Shown here: positions 1 through 10,538 of the stretch, in pieces | Layout: each line of letters opens with the position of its first letter | How positions within the stretch are numbered: the first letter of the stretch is position 1 | Origin: Allomyces arbusculus | Taxonomy: Eukaryota; Blastocladiomycota; Blastocladiomycetes; Blastocladiales; Blastocladiaceae | Length of the DNA stretch: 64,000 nucleotides | Direction: 5' to 3' | Assembly (NCBI GenBank): GCA_027604705.1 | Contig: JADHYV010000012.1 | Span: 310,001-374,000, forward strand | Program-made: the position numbers and the translations under genes | Notes under the pieces: generated by a model | What the model was told of the DNA's origin: nothing | Databases searched by the model: none | What the model saw: the letters and a program-made list of their open reading frames with translations, nothing else

Positions 1-759
1 CGTCTGCCGACGACCGCTCTGCCCCGCCCACCGGCCATGTTCTCGCCGCCACCCTCTACCCCGCGTCCGCCACAGCTCTCCACGCCACGCCCGCCCGCGC
101 TCGCTGACCCGCACCCGCAGGCGCTCGCCGGGCCGAGGTCGCGCCAACCAGCCATGCCGTCGCATGCCGAGTCCGGCCCGCCGGCCCCGCTCGCATCGCA
201 ACTGTCGACCATGGCCGCGTTACATACATCGATCCCAAGCACGCCGGCCATGTCGATTCCACCCGCGTCCGGCGTGCCGTCGCCGCCACCGCCGCCGCCG
301 CCGCCTTTCGATCCGACGGCCGTGTCGACTGAAACAGACCAGGCGGCCACAGCGACCGTGCCGCCCGTGGAAATGCTGCAGCAGGCGACCATCCCTGCTG
401 TCGCGCCCGAGCCGCTCTTTAACCCTGTGGACGTTGCGCGGGCTCTGGCGGGCTCGAATGCTCCACGTGTTGCGGCCTCACGTCGCACGCCGGCGGTTCG
501 TAGTTCCAGCTCACGTCGTCACCGCGCCCGTGCGATGTCCGCAACGGCGACGGACCACCAAGCCCCCGATGCCCTTGTTCCGACACCACCCGCTCCACCT
601 GCTGCCCGACCTCGCGTGCCCGACGAACCACGTCCAGCAACAGCAACGACTGCTCCTGCCGCCGCACGCGCGCCCCCTCAGGCACGCCAAGCGGCTCCGA
701 CCAGCTCAACGCCCGCGCGCCGCTCGAACCCGTCCGACAGCGCGACGCGCGGCCACTAG
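1..759 (+). CDS. 3' part of a proline/alanine-rich protein (5' end outside window)
   Basis: The frame is open from the first base to a TAG at 757-759, so this is probably the last part of a gene that starts upstream. The first ATG inside the window is at 37. The visible 252 residues are almost wholly low complexity: Pro, Ala, Ser, Thr and Arg, with a run of eight prolines near 284-303. No fold, membrane segment or signal is visible. Neighbouring frames are also open because the DNA is very GC-rich, so the coding call rests on frame length and a clean stop only. A spurious open frame cannot be excluded. Confidence 0.4.
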   Translation, partial: RLPTTALPRPPAMFSPPPSTPRPPQLSTPRPPALADPHPQALAGPRSRQPAMPSHAESGPPAPLASQLSTMAALHTSIPSTPAMSIPPASGVPSPPPPPPPPFDPTAVSTETDQAATATVPPVEMLQQATIPAVAPEPLFNPVDVARALAGSNAPRVAASRRTPAVRSSSSRRHRARAMSATATDHQAPDALVPTPPAPPAARPRVPDEPRPATATTAPAAARAPPQARQAAPTSSTPARRSNPSDSATRGH

Positions 760-1328
760 GGTGGAACGAGGCCGTGCATTTTGTATATATGTTCTTCATT
801 TTGACGTATTGGAATTGAAGGTGCCAACGTTTGGATTGACCTGGCACAGTGCAGGGAAACGAGGGCAGAAGGCTAATCTCTGATTGTTTACACCGTCCCA
901 TTCCCGGCCTCAGGACCGTATCCATGTCATGCACGCATTGCCCGCGCTCGCATTGCAGCTGCTCTCGATGCGGGTCGTGGCCATTCGCAGTTGGGAACGT
1001 CGGCAGCGCTCGTGAGTACGGTGTCGCGATCCATCCCATCACCGCTCGCACCGCACGCGCTGGTTGGCGGTGGTCGCTGTCATTGACATGCTCGTGGTTG
1101 TGCCCACCGCTGCATCATCGATTTGCGCCGTCGTCGTGAGGAGTCGATGCGGTCGCCCTGTGGCATGCAGGTCACTCTGCCTGCTCAACGCTGGCACAGC
1201 CACGTTCTCGGTCACATGTCACCCGCTACAGCCCAGATTTGATTTTGCCCAACGCGAGAAAACCCCTGGGCTCAACCGAGTAACCACTGTATTGTGAAGC
1301 GAGCCACCATCACATTGACCACGGCAAG
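760..1328. other. intergenic, upstream of the JmjC gene
   Basis: No coding region is supported here. A weak TATA-like stretch (tgtatatatg) lies at about 781-790. The rest should hold the promoter and 5' leader of the demethylase gene that begins at 1329. Confidence 0.4.
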
Positions 1329-2930
1329 ATGCAGCAGCAGCAGCAGCACGCGCGCTTCCCTTCGCTCGATTCGTGCAACAATTGGGAGTATGCGGGCCAT
1401 CGACTTGGCGCGCCGCATCTTTTCCCGACCATGGCCGAGTTTGACGACTTCAAGGCCTATGTGACTGCCGCCAAGGAAAAGTTTGGTTCCAACTACGGGT
1501 TAGTCAAGATTACGGCGCCGGCTGAGTGGATTGCCAGGCTGCCCGACGTGCGCACCAAGCTTGGCTCGATTGACGGCGTTCAAGTTATCGCCGAACACTT
1601 TGTCAAGGATATTGGTTCCGACGAACCAATCTATCGATTTTCCACCTCGGCCTTCACCGAACTCAACAAGCTGGCACGTCCCTTGCCTCGTCAGCCCAAC
1701 GGACCACGCACGGCCAAGGAGCGCAAGGACATTGCGACCAGCACCATTTCGCTCGCCGAGTTTGCCCGTCTAGCTGCGTTTGCGGGACTGCCGTACCTAG
1801 GTGACAGCTTTGTCCCGCCCCTCTTGGACGCTCTGGTCGGTTTTGAAGCTTCAGGTGTTCATTGTGAGTATTGATGTTCTTGCATGTGCTGATACACTCT
1901 GGTATTGCACCATGACTTTGATCTTGTCTAGCCACCAGTCGCGTCAGTGAGCACTGCCGTTGTCTCGCCGCAGGTGTCGTTTGATTGGAATGCATCCGGG
2001 TGCAAGGTTGTGGGTGGGGACGGCCGTGCTGAGGTCTGGCGTCTTGTTGATCTCAATCGACTGTTGCACGAAGCAAAAAAGCCCGGTGACGAGCCTGCCT
2101 ACACCGACGACCTGTTCACGATCAAGTTTGACCAGGCGCAGTACGCCTACCTCGAACGCGAGCTTTGGTCGAATGTCGAGAAGCAGGCCATCGACCCTGG
2201 CATTCAAGATGACACAGCTGTCTTTACCAGTTGTCGCGAGCAGCATCCGGCGCGTGTTCTTTGGGATCCAGCGTGTCCTCGAACCGTTCCCCGGGCTTCC
2301 CACGTGCCACTATCCGTCTATGCTGCCGACATTGACGCGACGCTCTTTGACGACACGGTGCAGCACTGGAACCCGAATGAGCTCGACAACGTGCTCACGC
2401 ACGTTTGGCGGGAGCGCATGGGTAAATGTGTCGCTGGGATCAACACCCCCTTTCTTTATTTTGGCGCTTTTGGGTCGTTTTTTGCCGCACACGTCGAGGA
2501 CGCGGATCTGTATGCGTATTCGTATTTGCACTTTGGTGCGCCAAAGTTCTGGTACGGCTACGCTCCACGCGACTTCGGCAAGATTTGTTCTTTCATTTCG
2601 AAACACTACCAGGACGAGTGCGACTCGGGCAATGCCTTTCGCCACAAAATTGCGGTCTTTGATCCGGATTTCCTGGAGCACATGACAGAGGTTCGTCCTT
2701 GTTGTGTTGCGCAGGAACAAGGTGATATTATCATTGCCTTTCCGCGCGCGTTCCACATGGGAATGAATCTCGGTTTCAATTGTGCTGAGGCGGTTAATTT
2801 CGCCTTAGACGATTGGCTCGAGCTGGCTCGTGGGGAGGGTGCAGTGCGATTTTGTCGGGAGGGTTGCCAAGTGATTGGTCCTGCAGTCATTAATCCGGCT
2901 GAGATTGCTGGGGCTGCTGGCCGTGTTTGA
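1329..2930 (+). CDS. JmjN/JmjC histone lysine demethylase, KDM4/Rph1-like, short form
   Basis: Two exons, 1329-1863 and 1939-2930, give 508 residues; the intron has a GTGAGT donor and CCAG acceptor. An N-terminal JmjN segment (about 28-70; FPTMAEFDDFKAYV) precedes a JmjC domain at about 320-475. The iron ligands are all present: H363 and E365 in the HVED motif and H450 in RAFHMGMN, spaced as in KDM4. The cysteine/histidine set for the structural zinc also seems to be there (CDSGNAFRHK, then FCREGC). Family knowledge: these are nuclear Fe(II)/2-oxoglutarate oxygenases that demethylate histone H3 lysines. The protein stops right after the JmjC core, with no PHD, Tudor or C2H2 finger. A polyglutamine run follows the start codon. 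Which lysine it acts on cannot be read from sequence. Confidence 0.85.
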
Positions 2931-3009
2931 TTTGTATTCTTGGTGATGATCTGCCCCGCTCCCTTTTCTGCTCTCCCCGCGCCTGTGCTTTTGATTTTGG
3001 TGTCTTTTC

Positions 3010-3850
3010 AGCCCCCCTGATCCCGCATCTTGACGCTTTTTCCTTGGATGGTTTGCCCATGTTGATGAAAAATTGACATGTTCAGTAAGTTTCTGAAAAG
3101 CAGCGGTAGCGTTGATGCACAGGCAAGCAAGGACTTGAGGGGCCCGCGCACAGCACGACACGGGGACAGGAAATAGTGTAGCTGGTCGTCGTTGGCGCCG
3201 CAGAGGCACACGGGACCGCTTGGATGCCAAACAGTCGTTGCGCCTCGAACGCGAGCGTCTCGGTGACCGAATCGAGGTCAATAGGTGATGCGGACATGAC
3301 GAGCGGCATGAGCGCGTCGGTGTAGATCGTGCTTGAACTTGGGCATGGTCGCATCGGTCAAGGGCACGCCCACGGGTTCCGTGTGCCGACACAAATGCAA
3401 CCAGAAAACACGAAGACGCCAGTACTGCGAAATGACAGTGGACGCATACGAGTGCAGTCGAACACAATCCAACGTCAAATGATGCAGGGAACGCGCCATC
3501 GGCAGCGTGGGAATGAACGAGTCCCGGTCATCCATTATCAGTTACAAAACGCGAAGATTGGGCAGTGTCAAGTCGACAGATGAGCGCTGGTCGGCCCCAA
3601 GCTCATCCGACTTCATCTAGATCGTCAAGCAAGGCAGTATAGCCGAGACTCGGAGAATTGATCCAGGGAAGTTGTGCATCGAGAGCAGCACCATTCAAGT
3701 GCAGATGGCGCGCGACATTGGCGAGTCGATCAAATGTGATAGCCCAGATTGGCCGAGAAAGTGCGGCAAGCCAGCAGAAAGGGAATGTGACAAGTCAAGG
3801 AGCTTGCTTTGTCAAGGAAAAGCTTGTCAAAGGTGGTGATGGCTGACACA
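3010..3850 (-). pseudogene. decayed LRR/F-box-like gene
   Basis: On the minus strand, protein-like segments occur in order but in different frames and are cut by stops. From the 5' side they are FDRLANVARHLHLNG, LTLPNLRVL, IPTLPMARSLHHLTLD and DLDSVTETLAFEAQRLFG. The alternating Leu pattern is that of leucine-rich repeats in fungal F-box-like proteins. An in-frame TAA follows NLRVL at about 3540, and at least two frame changes are needed to link the pieces. No splice sites explain these breaks. Reading: a relic of a host LRR gene. It could also be several small exons of a live gene that I failed to join. Confidence 0.4.
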
Positions 3851-4114
3851 AAGAGAGAGCGTGTGCCCGCTGGTAAGCAAAGCGTCGATAAAAGAAGTTG
3901 GATCATTCATGTTGACTCGATGTAAGCGACCGGAAAGGCAAAACAGTAATCGATCATAAATGGCACGAAAACTCCCAACCAACCAGGTTCAAGAACAAAG
4001 AAACTGACACCTTCAATCAAGAGGCGACGAAGATGGAATGGGAGAAAGAAAACGAACAGAAAATACGACAATCACAACCGACGATAAACGAAAAGACCGT
4101 CACGACACACAGCT

Positions 4115-5160
4115 TCAGGGCCAACGGATCGAAAACGGAGGCATGCCGGGCGGGGGAGACGTGTAAGGGATGCGGGAAAGGTCGACGCCGGCCATGGCGT
4201 CAGTGACGATGCCACGATTGCGCATAAACTCGACCGGATCCGTCGATTGGGCTAGCAGATGCAAGAGCGGGGGATACACGAGCGGCCATACGGAGTTGAA
4301 GACGTTCTGGGACCGCGACCACTGGTAGCGAGACGTGGCCAGCAAGTCGCGAAGCTTGGAGTGGAAATTGTCGGGGAAATTGCGTCGGGCGCGAGCCGTG
4401 GCAGCAGCCGAGAGGAGCGCGTCGTCTTGCTGGACGAGATCGAGACAGTTCGACTTGCGCTCAACTGTTAGAGAAGAACGTGGACGTGAGGAAGAGACCA
4501 GAAGTGGGGCAACACAGGATCGACCGAAAAGTGCTGCGCGCCGAGTCAGCACCGTACACACAGACACCTTATCAATCAAGGCGTTGTATTGGTGGGCTTG
4601 GGCCGACAATGCCTCAATCTGCAGAACCACTTGGTCGAGATCGAGGGACTGCTCGGGGCCGTCAACCGTCGGCTAAAAGGAAAAGCGGTAGCGATCGATG
4701 AAAAGAAGCGACTTGCATCGAGAAAGTGAGGCCAGGATACACACGGTGAAAGGGTAGTACACGGTCACCTCACCAAGTTCTTCCAGAGACCAAAGAACGT
4801 CCTGCTCAACCAAACGGTCGAGAATATTGCGCACGAGGGTGACTTGGCGCTGGTCATTCACGACTTGGGCGACTTGCTCTATGGCGATGATCAAAGGAAC
4901 AGAACCCGAGTCACCAGCCATGCTTGACTTTGTGAGTCAAGAGACTGGCTACGGACTCGCGCTCTGCGGAATGTTGTTCTGGGCAAAATAATCACGGATG
5001 AGCGGCTCGACTATGATTCGTCAATCATATATTCGCAAAGAGTGAGGCATCGGAAGCCAGGCCGCGACGCAGTCGAAATCAATGCGAGTCGGGGAGTATA
5101 CAGACGCTCGGCTTTGGTACGGAGAGGGCGCTTGGGGGTGTTGGAACGCTTGGGAGGCAT
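4115..5160 (-). CDS. HOP2: HOP2/PSMC3IP-like homologous-pairing protein
   Basis: Five exons on the minus strand: 5160-5106, 5010-4957, 4878-4745, 4672-4568 and 4459-4115. They give 230 residues, close to the usual length of about 220. The order matches HOP2: a basic start (MPPKRSN), a winged-helix segment (about 20-80; PLIRDYFAQNN, then NILDRLVEQDVLW and VTVYYP), a short coiled-coil-like helix (SLDLDQVVLQIEALSAQ) and a C-terminal helical part with RGIVTD, the place where human HOP2 has VGIETD. Known role: with MND1 it helps RAD51/DMC1 pair homologous DNA, mainly in meiosis. The match is by pattern, not by a scored alignment. The 4957 donor (GTCCGT) is the weakest junction, and the acceptor at 4460 (TTGAG) is unusual. 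A different small winged-helix protein remains possible. Confidence 0.6.
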
Positions 5161-6442
5161 CGTAGATAGCTGGAAATGATGATTGCTGATGATTGCGGCA
5201 AGTTGGGCGCGCGTAGTGCCCAAGGAAGCGTTGTGAATTAAAGTCAATGGTGGAGGTCAGGCGAGATGGAAGCAGTGTCAATCGAGTCACTTTGACTTGC
5301 ACACAAAAGGAAAAGTGGAGAAAGGCGGCAAAGGACATCAAATCATCGTCGAGCAACACGCGGGCAAGAACGAAAGTCACAAAAGACATTTTCAAGCGGG
5401 GGCGACGATGATGAAACCACGATTGTCCCATGACATGCATCGATAGCAACAGCAGCGGGAAGCAAAGTGTCATTGTTGTTCATCAATATTCAACTGGGGC
5501 AAACATTGTGATGATAATGGAGAGTGTGAGGCATGTAGGAACCAAAGATGAAGCGCTTTATTCTCTCAAACTGATGTGAGATTGACCTGAAAAGGAAAAA
5601 ATTCTGATTCCGACAAGACAAACACTCAGACGGAACAACAAAACACCACTCTGGCCATGGAGCGGCAGCAACAATAACACTGCAACGTCGCCCCTCCAGA
5701 AAGGTCCACGCGACAAAGACACGAGCATTCACTCTACGTACCAACCCCGATGCGTCACGGCAACAATGGTTTCAGGTTGGATAAGGTCACGAGGGGACAA
5801 TGCGACAAACCGCAGGCATTGCCAAGCACGGGCAAGGTGAGCAACGTTGGCGACAGGCGTGACATGAAGACCTGCGATTCAAGTGGAGCCATGAATGACA
5901 AACGAAAACATGTATAAGAGGCTGGACGGCAAGTTTGCTGTTGTAACCAAAGCTGAGTAAAACTGCAAGGTGGACGTGTACGGCGGGAAATGCATTTTGA
6001 CCTCATTGATATCATAAAGATTGGATGGGGCAACAGAGGGGAACATCGCACAGGGCGAGGTAACTAGATATACAAAGTCCCAAACCTGAAACCAAAGCTA
6101 TTAAATGCAAAGTCCGAGGGGGGCCAAGACAATTCCAAACGGGAACGATAAGGTACAGCCTTCAATAGCTTCGTGGCAACAGGGGGAACGGTGCTGGTAG
6201 GCATACAGTGACGGTAGATTGATATTTCTTGCGCTGTGCAAAAGGAACAAACGGGAAAGAGAACCATGCTCACGGGACGCTAGCAATGGAAAGGCGTGCA
6301 CGCAAGGTGGCGAAACACAAAACAAGCTTGTAAAGATGATGATCGATGTAATGTGATAATGAATGAACGACAACGGAAGAAACTGCGTTTGCCGTAGTTT
6401 TTGGGAACTGGTAACAAAGATAGAAATCTCCACGGAAACGAA
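5161..6442. other. intergenic, no gene supported
   Basis: 1.3 kb between the HOP2-like gene start and the end of the Ulp1-like gene. It is less GC-rich than its surroundings. Only short, non-conserved frames were found on either strand. It probably holds the HOP2 promoter and the 3' untranslated region of the protease gene. Confidence 0.4.
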
Positions 6443-8266
6443 TCACCCGAAGTCAAGGTCGGAGAGGAAGACCTCGGGATCGTCACGGAGTTGTTGTTGA
6501 TACACCTCGGCAAACTGTTGTGCAACAGCAAGATCGTGCGCGTGGACCCGATTGAGAATGATATCGCGCTGCTGGATACTGATACGGTCTTTGCAGTACG
6601 CCATGCACTGATCCATGAGGTTCATGATGAGCTTGAGGAATTCGAGACGCAAAACCGACATGTTCTCGTGGTGAAAGAGTGTCTGGTCAATCGAGCAGAA
6701 CATGCGTCCGACGGGCAAGCGACAAATCTCACGGAGAAAGTCAAGATCGCGTTCGAGGATCGAGCGAACACACTGCACAGCGTGCATCCCACAGTTGTAG
6801 CCATCACGTTGCAGAGGCATCTCGGCCATGACGACAATGGGCCAGGAGGCCTGGGAGAAGTTTGAACCAGTGGCAAAGAATGGCTGGTCCCGCCAAGCAT
6901 CATGCAACATGTACCGGGCGTTCAGGGAATGAGCAATAGGATCGTCAATCGCACGCTGCCGCAAGTACCGATTGAGCCCAACAAGCGCAGGGTAGCGTGC
7001 GGCCGTCGGCATGTGGGTGCGGTAGTTGGTGCCAGAGTCAAAAACAATGAACATGGGCGGGTCGGCCACGTCGGGACGTGCAGGAAGGGCTGTGAGAAAA
7101 GGAAAGTGGAAACAGGTCAGCAATAACGCCAACATTGACGAGGGCTGCAAGTATGCAAACGTAAGTGCAGAATACGCACCACTGGGCCGATGGACAAGCT
7201 TGTCAAGATTCACGCCCAAAACAACAGCCCAATGGTTGGCGTTCACGAGCATTGGTGCAACAAGCAAGGAATCAAACGGGTCTCGGCCACTGCTGTGAAA
7301 GTTAACAGTATGCGACACGTTGGCGATATCGTTGCAACCGAGAAAAAACATCCACTGAGGACGGAAGAGAAAGACGCGACGTTTGACGTGCTCAGAAGCG
7401 CGCTCATAAAAGTACCGTGTGAGCAATGAGACGAGCCGGTCTAGAAGCCACCCAAATTCACGGAGTTGGTCAACGTCATCAGGGGTGACATATTCGCATT
7501 GGATCCACTCGTTAAACTTGTTGTAGGGGAACCAAAACAGGGGCGTGTTTCTACCAAGACCCCATTCAAACAACTTGCGTTCGTATTGACGCCACGGGTC
7601 GTCATGTTGAGAAGCTTCGACGACACTCACATCAAGAACTGACCCATCTCCACCAATACCACCGTCACTGAAAGTCGACTGATTGGACTGGGATGGCAAA
7701 CCATGAGAGTACAGCTCGGCCGCGGCAGCAAGAAGAGGAACGGTGGAACTGGCCACAGGGGGCGGAGCACGAGCCACGTGAACTGTTGGCATCACGGTCG
7801 AGAGAGTTGAAGAGACTGCGCCGGAAGCGGTCATAGCAGCAGCAGGTGACTGAGCAAACGGAACCACGCCAGTACGAGTTGAGTCACCTTGGCCCTGCGA
7901 CAATGGCACCTGCATCTGCGGCACACGCGTCACACGCACAGGACGATTCGACAAGACGCGCGGAGGTCCATCAGGGACGGCAACTATCTCCTTCCACCGC
8001 TCGCGGCCGTGGTTGGGCGGCGGCCGGTCACGCCGGAAATCAAAACGGCGCCATGGCGGTAAATCATGAGGGAACCGATCTGAAATCATTTCAAATTCCA
8101 AGATTTCCGGGTCGTCCGATGGCAAGATGCGGAAGATGGACTGGTAGTGATCCCTAGTCGGGTACAGGAACGAGCGCGCGGGGGGATGGCGGACGATCCC
8201 GTCGGCTTCATCTTCTTGGCGTCGCGCCGCGTCGCGCTTGCGGTTGTATTGCTTAGAGCGGCCCAT
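6443..8266 (-). CDS. Ulp1/SENP-type cysteine protease (C48), likely deSUMOylase
   Basis: Two exons, 8266-7180 and 7089-6443, give 577 residues. The 90-base intron has a GTGCGT donor and CACAG acceptor; because it is a multiple of three without a stop, an unspliced reading looks like one longer protein. The C48 catalytic residues are visible: H345 in NANHWAVVLG, D380 in MFIVFDSG, C462 in GYNCGMHAVQ and the oxyanion glutamine Q456. Known role of the family: cutting SUMO from proteins or trimming SUMO precursors. The N-terminal 240 residues are basic, then Ser/Pro/Ala-rich, and look disordered. I chose the ATG at 8266 (MGRSKQYNRKRD) because the codons before it read like leader sequence. C48 proteases are also carried by some DNA transposons, but no transposase or terminal repeat is seen here. 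Confidence 0.75.
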   Translation of the reverse strand: MGRSKQYNRKRDAARRQEDEADGIVRHPPARSFLYPTRDHYQSIFRILPSDDPEILEFEMISDRFPHDLPPWRRFDFRRDRPPPNHGRERWKEIVAVPDGPPRVLSNRPVRVTRVPQMQVPLSQGQGDSTRTGVVPFAQSPAAAMTASGAVSSTLSTVMPTVHVARAPPPVASSTVPLLAAAAELYSHGLPSQSNQSTFSDGGIGGDGSVLDVSVVEASQHDDPWRQYERKLFEWGLGRNTPLFWFPYNKFNEWIQCEYVTPDDVDQLREFGWLLDRLVSLLTRYFYERASEHVKRRVFLFRPQWMFFLGCNDIANVSHTVNFHSSGRDPFDSLLVAPMLVNANHWAVVLGVNLDKLVHRPSGAYSALTFAYLQPSSMLALLLTCFHFPFLTALPARPDVADPPMFIVFDSGTNYRTHMPTAARYPALVGLNRYLRQRAIDDPIAHSLNARYMLHDAWRDQPFFATGSNFSQASWPIVVMAEMPLQRDGYNCGMHAVQCVRSILERDLDFLREICRLPVGRMFCSIDQTLFHHENMSVLRLEFLKLIMNLMDQCMAYCKDRISIQQRDIILNRVHAHDLAVAQQFAEVYQQQLRDDPEVFLSDLDFG

Positions 8267-10538
8267 GTTGGTAGAACAGTCGTCAAAGAGCAGCAACAAG
8301 GGCGTGAGACTGACTTGCAGAGAGTTGTAAGACACGGTGGTGAGCGAGATGCGAGAGAAGGGAGTGGATCCAGAACACATGGGCGACCGTTGCGCGCTCA
8401 AATGACGTGGACAAAGTGACATGCATGTTGAGATAGCTTCAGGGACAAAACACTACATCACCACACACTGACGACATTTGCAAATTACACACAGGGAAAG
8501 ATTGAAAAGTCCAATGATGACCAACATGGAGATCATGACAGCACATGCGCGAGTCAAAAAATGGGGCGCCGGCAAATGTACTACAGATGGCCACCGCATT
8601 TCAGTTTGAGGCACAACCTGATTGTGCAAGGACCAACAAGAACGCAAACTCGGCGCAGTGGCTGTTGAGAAGGGGACGCCACTGACAAAATTCTGTTATC
8701 TGGAAGAGAACATGGCCATGTGATCAAGTTGGTGATCACAAGGACGGCGCCCAAAGGGAAAACAGGAAAAGGCGCACGCAGCAAACATTGAAATGAGACG
8801 CGATCCATCAGAGATGGGAACGAAAAAGCACATGGCATGATCAAATGTGACAACCAGACCCTGCAAACACAGCAAATAGTGAGCAATGCGATGGAGGACA
8901 TCAGCCAATAAACAGGACCAATGACGACGCGACACGTTTTAAGGGGAAAAAAGGCGGTGCGCCAACACGCATTGATTGGACGACACACGCGCGATTGAAG
9001 AGAACATGGGCGTCTTGGCAAGGAGGATATGCATCATCAGGCCACTTGTGCACACGCACACGCCATTTTGCTGCGGCCACTGTGGTGGTGGTGGCGATGG
9101 CGACAAGACTGGGATATGCACCCATAAAGTCGCCATCGCCCACACGCGCGACTTGGACCAGAACTGGCGACCAACCAGCACGCTGCACGACGTGTCGTTC
9201 CCCAGCCCTCCCCCTCCGTCCACTTTTAACTTGCATCAACAAGTCGACCAAGACCAAGAACGACGTTTGCCGAGGGTGCCATGAACTGCGGCTGCAACAT
9301 GCTCAAGCAGCCATTTGATCCGGGCGGCGAGTCCTACTGTGATGCCGTGTCATGGTTCATAGCCAAGTCGATGCTGCAAGAACGCCATCGTTGCGTGTTG
9401 TCGCACATGTGTCTGCGCTGTGTTGACCAAGTAGTCAGCACATCAAGGATGGCGTCAACCAGATCAACTCAGTCACTGCTCACCAAGGTCTCTTGTCTTG
9501 AACGAGTTGTTGGCGCGTTTTTGCTCGTTTTATGTGTATGTGCTGAACCCACTTTTCCCTTTAATTTTCTCGAAAAAGTGGTGACGGACTTCGGTGATGC
9601 GATGGGCAAAGAAAATGAGCAGGAAACTGACCCAACAGACTGGATTTGAAATGCTGCAACTATGTAGTTTGGTGCTGTCTTCATGGCCATGTCGACAGCA
9701 GGTCATGTCAATGCTGATCAAGCTCAAGTGCATCCTGGTTGTGCACACGCCCAAGCTCGAGGCGACGCTAACCACGGCCTGCAAGTCCCGAAAAGATTGC
9801 GGGTACATCATGAGGAAACGACTAGTTGCTTGTACTCATATGTGGCAGGCGAGTGCGAGTTTTGGCGTGTGCTGTGATTGAGTGTGCACGTGTCTTGCTT
9901 GGTGTTTGCTGCGACCCCCATCCCCATCCCCATCCCCATCCCCATCCCCATCCCCATCCCCATCGTTTCAGGATATGCCCTCATTTTTTCGTGTGTCGAG
10001 GCGCGGGTGTACACCCGTCCAGACCCATATTTGGGCTATCCTATCTCATATGTTAATACATTCATTTGGTCGGCCCGCACCGACCCGCCAAGAGCCGGGT
10101 CCCGTAATCTCGCTTGTTTGACGACAGCCACCAGCGTTCCTTCCCAACTCTACACTCGATTGGCTCGCCCGACCGACGAGCCCTGACCGACTATTTACCA
10201 GACCGACCTGCCCGCGTCGTTGCCAGCGCGCGCACGCACGCTCGCGCTCTTGTTCTCTCGTCTCAACCTCATGCTGGTGGACACAAGCCGGTGCAACACC
10301 CAGTTCAAGTCCCGACTCCACGCGCACGACTTCACCGCCAGCAACCTCCACTTCGCTGGGAACCCCGAAAAGCCGATATTTATCGTGGGTGACGATGATA
10401 CCCGCACCATTGCCTGCTCGCCGTGTCCCGTCGCCGCCGCGGCCGCCAGCACCAAGGTGGAGGACCGCACCCGCGCGCGCTCCTGCTGCACCCGAAAAGT
10501 ACGCGTGCCCAAATCGACGACCAAGCTCGCCCAGCACA
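8267..10538. other. long intergenic region
   Basis: 2.3 kb between two divergent genes, the protease (minus) and the reductase-like gene (plus). Several frames of 60 to 150 codons exist on both strands. None has conserved motifs, a good start context or a partner exon, so none is called. A perfect CCCCAT array lies at 9916-9963. Confidence 0.4.
9916..9963. repeat. hexanucleotide tandem repeat (CCCCAT)8
   Basis: Eight perfect copies of CCCCAT in a row. The array is open in all three plus-strand frames (His-Pro, Ile-Pro, Ser-Pro), which explains several spurious open frames over it. It does not match the common fungal telomere repeat TTAGGG. Confidence 0.95.

Noticed and set aside
6443-8266. 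A DNA transposon carrying the Ulp1-like protease
   Set aside because: No transposase, terminal inverted repeats or target duplication seen around it; a host gene is the simpler reading.
9916-9963. CCCCAT array as a telomere or CRISPR repeat
   Set aside because: The unit is six bases without spacers and unlike TTAGGG, and it lies well inside a gene-bearing region.
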